A DNA stretch of 64,000 nucleotides. It comes from Selaginella moellendorffii (taxonomy: Eukaryota; Streptophyta; Lycopodiopsida; Selaginellales; Selaginellaceae). Made by a program: the position numbers and the translations under genes. Positions 55,200 to 64,000 of the stretch are shown in pieces (within the stretch, counting starts at the first letter, position 1; every line of letters begins with the position of its first letter). The stretch is taken from contig NW_003314321.1 in NCBI RefSeq assembly GCF_000143415.4, forward strand, positions 1,062,736-1,126,735, written 5' to 3'. The notes beneath the pieces were generated by a model, which was not told where the DNA came from, searched no databases, and saw only the letters and a program-made list of their open reading frames with translations.

Positions 55200-56021
55200 G
55201 CGTCTTGTTCGCAGAAAAAACAAAGAAGAAAAATACTATTCACCCATGGCATGGATAGATGATTTCTCCTTACATTTTGGGCGATGGTGATCTGCTCACT
55301 CCCAGAGCTGCGCATCCCCTGTTGTTGTTGCTCGATCCTCCTCCTCCTCGTCCGCTCTTGATAATTGCATGATCGAAGAGGTTACAAGGCGAGCACTTCA
55401 CAACGTCCATTAGTGGAAGCGATTCTCGATCAATGCGTCCAAGGACGAGCTAGATTCTATGCATTTGTAGGAATAATGTGCTTTTGATTCGCGTCCAAAT
55501 AAACAAGAACAAAAAGAGTATTCCCTCCGCACAAACAACAAAACCCCATCAACAGAGAGGTTAACGACTAATCGCCTCGGACAACGAGTAAATCACGGAC
55601 GTTGACATAGCGTTGACCCATAGCACTAAAAAAGTCCATCTTACACCCGCAGAGAGTCAATGCACGCGCCCAGGATGGCAGGATCATTCTTTCTCCTGTT
55701 GATCTCCTGATACTTGCATTTATTGTCCTGGCTAGCTATAGATGATAGAGAGGGATTTTGGAGACGATCGAGGCTAGAGAGAAAAAAAGATGTGTCACTG
55801 TTTTTTTCAATTGGCTGGTACAAAATCCAGGATTCTTTCGTGTGTAGATCTCTGTAGTATCATCACTTCCAAGGCAGCGATGCTATACGTAGCACTGCCG
55901 ACTGTCAACTTCTGTGAACTCGCTCGGAGGTAGCTCCAGTGAACCAAGTTTAATCTTGATGGGATTGTAACGCTTGCTCGAGTGAGAGCCGGATTTCCAT
56001 AACTCATCCCTGGAGTCGCGA
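55200..56021. other. Intergenic region between KO and the SEC14-like gene
   Basis: This 820 bp stretch holds the KO promoter and leader and the 3' UTR of the SEC14-like gene. A trinucleotide-rich CTCCTCCTCCTCGTCC patch lies at about 55337-55352. The minus-strand frame across the SEC14 3' end (55807-56502) is an out-of-phase shadow. Confidence 0.5.
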
Positions 56022-57228
56022 CTAAGTGTCGAGGCACGACCACTGCATGGGTCCCTTGTCCTTGACATTCCGGTGGCGGCAATCGCCAAAGCTTGCTCCA
56101 TCGTCTTGTTCCTCCGCCAAGGCCGATATGTGGTAGCGAGCTTCGTTCCAAGGCCCGGCGTCCGAGTACTCGCAGCCTTGCGGGCATCGGCAGCTGCCAC
56201 CCAAGAACTCGGGCAAGTTTTGCTTGTCCACCAGCTCCAGCAGCTTGGGAGCGAAGTTGCTGCCATGGACCTCGATCTTCTTCTGCGTGCGCTTGTCCAG
56301 CCACGGCTTTATCACCGTCCAGATGGCCTTGAACGCCATGGGAGCGTTGACGATGAACATCTTGCCCAGGAACTCGGGGTAGTAGTCCTGGTCCACTTTG
56401 GAGATGTTCTGGATGAAATGCCGGACTTGCTTGCTCATGTGTTTCATCGTCTGCCAGATCAAAAGCGTTGTTTGCTGAGTGAGCAAGCGATCGATAGACC
56501 ACCTAGATCCTGGCTAGATCCTCTAGAATGGAAAGAAACACTCACCACTCCTTTCAAGTCGAGGATGGCCAGCGACTGTGATATCGTCTTGCCGGCCTTG
56601 CGTGAGCACGCCGGGAACTTCCACTCGATGAGAATCTCCCACTCTTGGATGTGCTCCATCATCATCCTGTCCATGGTGGTGATCTTCATCAGCTCGTCCA
56701 CCTGGAGCTGCCCCAGTTTCTCGATGTACAGAGGTCGCCCCAGCTTGTCAGTCTTGTGATGGAAATGTGGGTACAAATTTTTCACCAGATTCCTCTCCGG
56801 GAAATCGAATGTCTGGACCGAGCAAGCAGATCCAACGAATCCAAGAACACAACGAAAAAAAAAAGAGTAAGAACACACCGGAAAAAAAAAAATGTTTTTG
56901 GAGTACTTACCTCTCGAATGGTGTCGGCCCCGACTTGCATGCGCCAGTCCAGCATTGCCTCGTACATGGCCTTGGCTTTGGCGACATCGAAAGATCGAGC
57001 TCGCAGGAAGCGCAAGAGATCGCAGTCAGTGTCGCGCTTGCGCACCAGATTGTGCTCCACCAGCAGCGATCTAAACCTGTTAAGCGCCTCCTCCTGCGAG
57101 AGCGTGAGATCCTGAGGCCCTCCGCCCGTTCTAGCAAGCCGCTCCTCACCCGAGCGATCCAGTATGTCGTCCACGCGCGACGAGCAAGGGCAGAGCTTGG
57201 AAATCTGATCTGCCGCTATGGACGCCAT
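56022..57228 (-). CDS. SEC14-like phosphatidylinositol transfer protein
   Basis: CRAL-TRIO lipid-transfer protein that moves phosphatidylinositol/phosphatidylcholine and primes phosphoinositide signalling in membrane traffic. The exons are 57228-56911, 56812-56546 and 56450-56022, all in phase 0, giving 337 residues. The CRAL-TRIO N-domain includes SLLVEHNLVRKRDTDCDLLRFLRARSFDVAKAKAMYEAMLDWR. The lipid-binding domain includes NLYPHFHHKTDKLGRPLYIEKLGQL, FPACSRKAGKTISQSLAILDLKG, YYPEFLGKMFIVNAPMAFKAIWTVIKPWLDKRTQKKIEVHG and LPEFLGGSCRCP. The region after the SEC14 core is short, and there is no nodulin or GOLD domain. The start ATG at 57228 precedes MASIAADQISKLC. Confidence 0.93.
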
Positions 57229-57789
57229 CCCCGAGAAGCAAAAGAAAGGAAGGGAGGAGGAGCGCAATCTAGTAGCAGCCCACCGCCCACCCAGTGTAAT
57301 TCACATCCATTCGCTCCTTCAAACCTGTGAGCTTAGCTCCAATTCGCAGCGCGCTCGAGTTAAAGAAGTCCCCACACGCACGAATCTCCTCGCTCGATCG
57401 GCGGCGGCGCAGTGAGAGGGCAATGCCGGATCTGGGGCGATCGATCGCTTGCGCCTGCGCTTGCGTGGGCAGAGAGAAAGGGAGAAGGAAGAGAAGAAGC
57501 CCGCCCCTCCGCTGCCGCCCCTCTTCTTCTCTCACCTTTCTTTGCCCTGTGCGATGGTGCCCTCCTCTCTCTCTTTCCCTGTCGCACGCAAGCAATTACC
57601 CTGACGCGAAAGATTTATGGGTAAAAAAGGGAGTAAAATCGCCTCTGTTTGCCAGACGGACACCAAATAGAGCGATTCCGTCATCATCCATGGCCACGCT
57701 GGCGCCACGTGGATTATGCCCCATTAACTAGGAATATCCACTGGCTGCTGTGAAGATAGTCAAAGTGGGCAACTTGGATAGCTCGTTCG
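57229..57789. other. Upstream region of the SEC14-like gene
   Basis: This 560 bp stretch is the promoter and leader of the minus-strand SEC14-like gene. It is rich in CTCTCT-type pyrimidine runs around 57510-57590. I see no coding feature. Confidence 0.45.
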
Positions 57790-58900
57790 GTGTGTCTGAT
57801 CACTCTGCAACGTAGTTCCACTTCTCCCGTGTGCCAAAGATGTTTCCGTTCTGGGCATAAACTTGGATTATTCCAAGCACCTCATGTGCTTTCTCCATGT
57901 TTCTTTGACCTGCGAAAGCCGCCAACATTGTCGTCTGGGCCAAAAACTTCGTCGCAGAAGGCATGGTGTCAAATGCCACATGAATGACCACCAAGGCATT
58001 TGCTGCTATCAGCGAATGACTTCAACGATGGCATCAACTTTAACGCCTCCCTGACCATGCACGATTGTCCAGTCAGAAAAAAAAATCTCCCAGAACAAAA
58101 TGTTCCAGGAGATACCACCCCAAGTGGGGGCATCTTGTGAAATGAGAAATTAGCAACCCGAGATTGTCTTGGAGCATGATGCAAAGTGTGTCTTCGACAA
58201 GATGTTGCTTTGGAGGAACGGGGAATGGGACATCATCTCGTATGCTTACACGACTCGGGGCAGGGTAGCCGAAACAAGCAGAGTTCTTATTACAATTCCC
58301 GAGCACATTCTCATGCGTGGAACGCAAAGCTTGAAATTTATACATAAAAATCCTCGATGCCTCATTACGTCGTTCATGCATGAAACTGCATTTAGTGAAT
58401 CGTTACAAATATTCCCTAGAACTTCGCCAGCTCGAGGAGCCAAGTGCGTGAGAACGGAGAGGCTTGGAAACACTATCCTCAGGTACCTGAGTTCCTCGGC
58501 AATGAAGGCGACGGTGGGTTGAATTTGCTTCATAAGCCGCTGGTAAATGCCATATCGGGCTAAAACTAAAGTTTTACCTTTGACGATGTCCAGGAGCAGC
58601 TGCAACAAGGCAAAGGACAGACTGCTACAAACCACGTACACCACCGTCTCGTGGGGAGCCATGCTACGGAATGTAAAAGGACTAAGCACAACAAGGTTCC
58701 TTGCTCTGGGGCTGAGGTGGTGGGGCGTTGCAGTCATTGATACGTGGACCTCGTGGATGAAGCTCTTGCGAATGCGAAAGCAGCCTTTCTCATGCGGAAA
58801 GGCAAGATGGACCAAGTGGCACAGAGAAGCAAAGAAGACCTATGCAACCATGGAGGATCATGCGAATTCCAATAGTCTCCGAGTTCAATGCTGAACTTGT
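57790..58900 (-). pseudogene. Degenerate PPR-gene remnant
   Basis: Minus-strand frames give PPR-like pieces separated by stops and shifts: FDTMPSATKFLAQTTMLAAFAGQRNMEKAHEV (about 57970-57875), IQVYAQNGN, a decayed VSWN-type patch (HLGWYLLEHFVLGD) and, further upstream, MKQIQPTVAFIAEEL, which resembles a repeat start followed by a thematic break. No continuous reading frame spans the region, so it is called a pseudogene. The upstream part (58430-58900) is less certain than the downstream part. Confidence 0.5.
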
Positions 58901-59246
58901 CCGGGCAGAGAAGAAAATCCAGACTGCTAAGTGAACAACCAACGATGTTGGCTGTGCTTCTCTCCGGCCTCATGATCATGAGATGCCTTTACGGGAATCG
59001 AGTTCTAGACCGAGGACGGTGTCAAAGTTCTCGTAAAGTCACGCGACGCGGAGGCAGACAGGCAAGAACCCAGCGCTACTTTACTTGGGGTGCTAACTTC
59101 TGTTAGTTTCAAAATGCCCAAAAAGAGAAACTAAAGCAGCTATTTGTAGTGAGCCCGAGAAGATCGCTTCGCTGCCGTGGCTTAGAGAGGCAAGTCGATC
59201 ATGGTGGAGAACTCAATAGGTTCTACAAACATGATGTGCATGCAAC

Positions 59247-62200
59247 TCATCGAATGCTACTGAGGCCACCGGGTTTCATGTCGCTGCCACATTTCTTGTC
59301 GGCCGATCCAAACACCCTCCAGAAGCGCAGCGTCTCGTCCGCGGCCACAGATGCAACCGTTGTTTCCTCGGGGCTCTACATGCAAAACAGGAAAAGCCAC
59401 TGGCAAAAGCTGGAGAAGAAGAAAACAATTTGTGAATTGTTTGGTGATAAACCTGTGCCAAATGGATCACTCGAGCAGTATGGCCCTGGAGCTCGGCAAT
59501 CCTGATCATCGACGGATACTTCCACACACACAGCTGGTTGAGGCTGTAGCCATGGCTGCTGAGAATCTCCTTTTGATGCTGGCTCCACTGTAGAGCACAC
59601 ACCTGCATGAAAAAATCGAGAGCTTAGTGAAGGAAAGATTGAGAGGAGAAAAGATGGTGGAGAGAGAAGATCACCTGGGACAAGGTATTGATGCTGTTGA
59701 GACACGTCCTGGTGATGCATCAATCCACAGTTCCACCACCCAAGGCCAGCAAGCACGACTGAAACAGGCACCAGGCAAGTGCCTTGACAGCAGCTTGATG
59801 GCAGTTGGACCGGAACATACAGCTGGAGATATCCTGTGTCCCAGAAGAGATGGTGTGGCATGTAAGTATGCCTAGATGGTAGTAGTTTTTATGGATATAT
59901 ACCCATCTATATACACTTGATATACACAAAAAATTTCTTTCTTATGTTGTTCTTTTATTGTATCGGAGCAATTGGCTCTTTGATCCTAGGGATGGCATTT
60001 GTTGGCCAAGAGGCCAATGAGGAGGAGGAGGATGAACCTCTTGATTGCAATCCTTTTGGCAATATTGGAGGCTTTTGTTGGATGCATTAAATGCTTAAGG
60101 CATTGCATCAAAGCACCAGATTATGAAAAGGTGTTGAGTAACAAATAGCAGCAAGTAGAGTATAAAGTTAATGGGAGATTGAAAGATTTCAACAACCTAG
60201 ATTAATTAAGATTTATAAATATTACATAACAATTCTTTGCAGAAATATCTAACAATTGGGAAGAATATTTATAGAGATTCAAATGCCTAGTAGCAGCAGA
60301 AGTGAGAGTTTGGAAATTCACAGCCAATACCATGTGTTAGTGGCAAGATTAAAGCTATAACAATAAGCAGAAATGTGTGCAAGTAAGGCTAAGACCAAGA
60401 ACCAAGTTTTGGGTAGTTGATTGATTATATAGAAATTAACAACTAATCCAAGCCTGAATCTAAGCTTAAATCATGCCTAGCTAATTTAAGTTGATAGTTG
60501 ATGAGAAAAGAATACAAAAAATTCTACATGTGTGTATGCATTTCTCTTGTGTGTGTTATGAATTCCACTTTCTAACAAAGTTGATAATTATATATGAGGC
60601 TAGAGAATTTGTAGTTTTAATAGTTTACACTAGTCAACTGAGTGCACTTCGTGTTCTTAAATGCTACTTTGGTCTGTGAATTTCACTTTGAACTTCAATT
60701 TTATTTTTAAAAAATTGCAGGTTTGTAAGAATTAACATAATGGTATCATAAAAAAATTTATATAATATGTTTTACATGTTTAGTCAGATACCGACATTGA
60801 TTTGATAAAATAAATAAAATAAAATTATTTTAATATTAATAAAAAAATTTAATTACTTTTTAGTACATAATTAATTTTTATCAGTTAGATATGTGATTTT
60901 TTAATTCAGCAGTTTAAATGATATTTTTGAATTCAAAAGATTTCTACTAATTTCATCACCTCTAAAAATGCCTCTAAATCTAAAAAATTAATTAAAACCA
61001 AGGAAGGTCTAAACTTTCACAAACTTGAAATATAAATTTTCTCTTTTTCACAATATCATTGTTAAATGCTTGTCTTTAATAATATTCCAAGTTGACTCTA
61101 TTATATCTAACCAAGATACATAAAAAATACCTGTCTCCCATTTAATCCTTGTAAAGGATAAAAAAACATCTTTTCTATCATTATTATTTTTTTATTGTAT
61201 AATTTTTAAAGATTCTAAATGGTTCAAAAAGTCTTAGTTATTGTTAAATCTGTATTGTTGTTGAATTTGGGTAGTATTTAAATAAATTTTTATTTTGATG
61301 AAAAATAAATTAGTAGCTATAAAGCATATAGATTTTAGGCAGTTGAAGAAGCACTAAAAACAAATAACAACAAGTAATTTCAACAATTTATATTAAAAAT
61401 TAAGTTAAGATTTTGAATAGTGATTTTTTTCATGTAATTAAGAAGGATGATTAAGTGTTTAGTAGTAGTAGAAGTAGTAGTAAAAAATAAATTTCCAACT
61501 TTATTTCTCTTTCTTACTAATAATTAATTATTGTACCTTTAGTTTTTTCTATCATTATTCACACCCAGAATTAAGGAGTCAATTTCTCTAATACCATGAA
61601 TGTAATGGAGAAATATGCACACTATGAGGAAGAACTTTCTATATATCAATTGTATATAGATGTAATAAATTTGATATTATGTAATAATGTTTTTTGCATT
61701 CCAACTTATTTCATTTTGTCTTACTCCAATCTCTTTACACTTTTGGATCTTCTTTTCTTTATTCTATCCTTGACCAAACACTTTACAAAAAGAACACCCC
61801 ATGCAAAGATCTAAGAAATAATTTAACCCATTATATGTGCACATGTAGCTAATGTGGTTTTTCTCATTCCTCTTCCATTCCGATCCTCAATCCTTTCTTG
61901 CACATATTTTTTCTTATTATTATAACTTCAATCTTGTTACTATATTAGGTTCCTACTTCTACTACTACTAAGCAATTAATCATCCTTCCCAAATACATGC
62001 AAAACTTTACTATACAAAATCTTCCTTATTAAAGGGTATGTGCATGCCCATTGACCACAGTAACTTACTTTCTATATTCTTAATGGTAATAACTTTAACC
62101 TCTTAATGTCTTTCTGAGAGTGTTTTGTGTCATTTGCCTTCTAAGATATAAATTGCAATCACCATTTGGAACACTTTGGTGCTGAGTGGTGTTCTATAAC

Positions 62201-63066
62201 AAACCCCTGAGTAATAAAATAATGTTTAATTATCTATCTTTTTTATTATAATAAGGCAAATATGGTCATATATCAATGTGTCATAATAATGTAAAAAACA
62301 TACTAGGACAATGTCAAATATCTTCAAATAGCTTATTTACCTCTTTATTATCATCAATGTCCCTTTTAGGAGCACAAATATGAGTGAAATACCACCACCT
62401 TCAAATACCACCACCTTACTATTACAAATCTCCATACAAGTATGAGTATGAATAATAATAGAAATAATAATTGTGTGATAATTGTTTTTCTTAATGTGGG
62501 CATAATTACATGCCACATCATCTCTATCTCTCACACCAGATGTGGAGTAGATTATCGTTCCTGCCGCTGGCCAGCTGTTGCCACATGGTGACCACTTCAA
62601 GCCGCACACCTCTTGACAGTGTCCTGTGAGAACTGGCGCCTTGCAAAGCTAATCGTTCCATCATCGGAAGCAAGCCAAGGTTTTACCGTCGTGGTCGCAG
62701 CTTTTGGATGATCCATTCCAAGCCAGAGACGTGACACGTGATGACTGCTAAAGGTTCGAATCTACATGTTCCAAGAAAGAAAAGCTTGCATGAGGAAGTT
62801 GAGATCACAAACCTGGCTTCTGCTGGTGGCATGGATGCGTGCGCTGCTCAGTCCCACTGCAATCAAGCTTTCATTGTCGGACCATGCGTGTCATGCTCCT
62901 CGCATTTGCTAAGTTGGAAGCTCTAGCCAGTGTCGGCGTCCCACAGGTAGACGGCAGGCCCCAGAGCGACGGCGACTGTGTTGTTGCAACTCCAGTCTAG
63001 TAAGTTGAGGTAGTAGTCGTCCACGCTCTCAGGGGCATCTCTCAGGAGTCTTGTGTCACGGTTCCA
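59247..63066 (-). pseudogene. CDC20-like (APC/C activator) pseudogene, split by insertions
   Basis: Minus-strand pieces of a CDC20 WD40 propeller appear in the right order. At 63060-62935 the start of the propeller reads [20 protein letters not shown] ... [15 protein letters not shown] and then a stop. At about 62740-62545 it reads SRVTSLAWNG ... LTGHCQEVCGLKWSPCGN, then, after a frameshift, NDNLLHIW. At 59850-59690 it reads HQAAVKALAWCLFQSCLLALGGGTVD, then a TGA and a deletion where family members have RCIKFWNTHTG. At 59606-59455 an exon reads [45 protein letters not shown], and 59377-59247 reads [23 protein letters not shown] to the end. The last two exons still have good splice sites. The premature stops, deletion and frameshift make function unlikely. 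The N-terminal D-box, C-box and KEN region is missing beyond 63066. Confidence 0.85.
59850..62522. mobile_element. AT-rich 2.7 kb insertion with terminal inverted repeats in the CDC20 pseudogene
   Basis: The sequence GATGGTGTGGCATGTAAGTA at 59850 is matched by its near-perfect reverse complement at 62503-62522 (TTACATGCCACATCATC). Both ends fall at the same junction of the CDC20 coding sequence, between the HIW and HQAAV blades. Between them the DNA is very AT-rich, has no recognised coding gene, and contains an internal inverted repeat (about 61440-61485 versus 61950-61995, AGTAGTAGTAGAAGTA). This fits a non-autonomous DNA transposon. No clear target-site duplication was found, and no transposase is visible. 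Confidence 0.55.
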
Positions 63067-63190
63067 AGGAAGAACACTCTACAGAATTGATTGACAATGT
63101 ATGTGAGACAAATCGGGATCAAAGCGCACCGCGCTAGCGGACAGAACAGGAAAACCCTAATGGACACGTGGCGAGGTGTGTCGTGTAACA
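63066..63190 (-). repeat. 3' LTR (or its start) of the Ty1/copia element
   Basis: On the minus strand a polypurine run (TGGGGGGGGAG, 63200-63191) is followed by TGTTACACGACACACCTCGC, a normal LTR start (TGTTAC...). The LTR is short: CDC20 coding sequence resumes at about 63060. The exact 3' end of the LTR, which should be ...CA, is uncertain within about 20 bp. Confidence 0.6.
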
Positions 63191-64000
63191 CTCCCCCCCA
63201 AACCGAAGCCACTCACCAAACCAAATCTGTCACGTAGGAGCTGAAACTGGTGTGGCCCCAACGGCTTAGTGAGAAGATCGGCTGGCATATCCTGTGTCCC
63301 GAGATGTTGGACGGCGAGGGTGCCACCGTCAACCAACTCACGCACATAGTGAAATTGGACTTCAATGTGCTTCGAGCGGGCATGGTGGACGGGGTTCTTG
63401 GACATGGCAATGCTGCTTCGGTTGTCACACCAAGAAGTAGTGGGGCCAGCTTGTGCACATCCCAGCTCAGCAAGTAACCCTCGAGCCCAGACCACATCCC
63501 TGCTACCAGTAGTGAGTGCGATGTACTCCGCTTCTGCACTAGAAAGGGCCACCACAGATTGTCGCTTGGAGGCCCACGTGATGGCACCTCCTGAGAAGGA
63601 AAGGCAAATGCCAGAAGTCGAGCGATGACCTTTGTTGTTGGCAAAACTAGCATCTGTGTAGCATGCTAATGATGCATCACCCCCTGAATAAGCAATGCCA
63701 TAGTCCATAGTGCCCCGGAGGTATCTCACGATACGCTTGGCAGCTTGCCAATGTATGGTGGTTGGTGATGTGTTGTACTGACTCAAGGCAATAGTCGCAT
63801 ATGTGATGTCGGGGCGAGTCATCAGGGCCAAATATGTGAGGCAACCAATGAGATGCCGATAGGGAGTCCCAGTGGGTAGAGGCTCACCAGACTGCTCAAC
63901 TGTGAGGTTGATAGCACCAACGACCATCGGGGTCTTGACGGGGTGGCAATCACGCATACCAAACCGATCCAGCAAGACTTCGACTTTACGTCGTTGGCTA
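63157..64000 (-). mobile_element. Ty1/copia retrotransposon polyprotein, C-terminal part (RT end and RNase H)
   Basis: An intact minus-strand frame runs from the window edge to a stop at 63157. It contains the end of the reverse transcriptase region (MRDCHPVKTPM, GTPYRHLIGCLTYLALMTRPDITYA) and the full copia RNase H (ACYTDASFANNKGHRSTSGICLSF ... VVALSSAEAEYIAL ... WCDNRSSIAMSKNPVHHARSKHIEVQFHYVRE ... ADLLTKPL). The catalytic Asp, Glu and Asp (YTDAS, SAEAEY, WCDN) are present. The frame continues through the polypurine tract into the LTR before stopping. The lack of lesions indicates a young insertion. The element lies in the CDC20 pseudogene, in the same orientation, and runs past the window end. 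Confidence 0.93.

Noticed and set aside
55807-56502. A 231-codon minus-strand frame
   Set aside because: It overlaps the last exon of the SEC14-like gene in another phase; only the other phase continues the CRAL-TRIO domain.
1-64000. tRNA, rRNA, CRISPR or operon structures
   Set aside because: None was recognised. Genes are intron-bearing eukaryotic units with independent promoters, and repeats are transposon-derived or microsatellites.

Overview
The window is nuclear DNA from a land plant. Genes have plant-type spliced structures with short introns (mostly 50-100 bp, GT-AG with one probable GC-AG), and they encode plant-specific families: CesA, COI1, BZR1/BES1, CYP701, EXORDIUM, R2R3-MYB, PPR and TASH3. 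The compact genes, short introns and degree of divergence from flowering-plant homologues fit a lycophyte, most likely Selaginella. The species call is inference from family knowledge; no search was run.

Layout. 1-3186: two tandem minus-strand STP hexose/H+ symporter genes, the first cut by the window edge. 3498-6904: TELO2. 8130-9282: R2R3-MYB. 9920-11828 (-): CXC/TSO1-like (CPP) factor. 12456-13509: ESCRT-III VPS24. 14420-15491: EXORDIUM-like. 15770-18454: PHD-finger protein. 19709-23781: cellulose synthase CesA. 23980-26505: a Crinkler-like protein with a ubiquitin-like header, P-loop NTPase and a nuclease-fold tail whose catalytic glutamate looks lost. 26506-39322: 12.8 kb of AT-rich decayed repeats, with LTR copies in both orientations, a roughly 3 kb inverted repeat and a Ty3/gypsy relic with an RNase H-like segment between protease and reverse transcriptase. 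39323-44260: TPLATE-complex subunit TASH3. 44377-46632 (-): PPR protein. 46987-48978: COI1 jasmonate receptor. 50059-51742: BZR1/BES1. 51976-52949 (-): secreted Cys-rich protein of unknown function. 53081-55199 (-): ent-kaurene oxidase (CYP701). 56022-57228 (-): SEC14-like protein. 57790-63066: PPR-like debris and a CDC20 pseudogene split by a 2.7 kb AT-rich insertion. 63066-64000 (-): 3' end of a Ty1/copia element.

How genes relate. This is a eukaryotic neighbourhood of independent genes, not operons. COI1 (jasmonate perception), BZR1 (brassinosteroid output) and CYP701 (gibberellin synthesis) lie within about 8 kb. CesA and EXORDIUM-like act in the cell wall. TASH3, VPS24 and SEC14 act in membrane traffic. 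The most unusual items are the Crinkler-like gene, the Cys-rich secreted protein with an internal duplication, the retroelement domain order and the transposon-dissected CDC20 pseudogene. Splice sites were read by eye from GT/AG signals and frame continuity, so internal exon edges are predictions.
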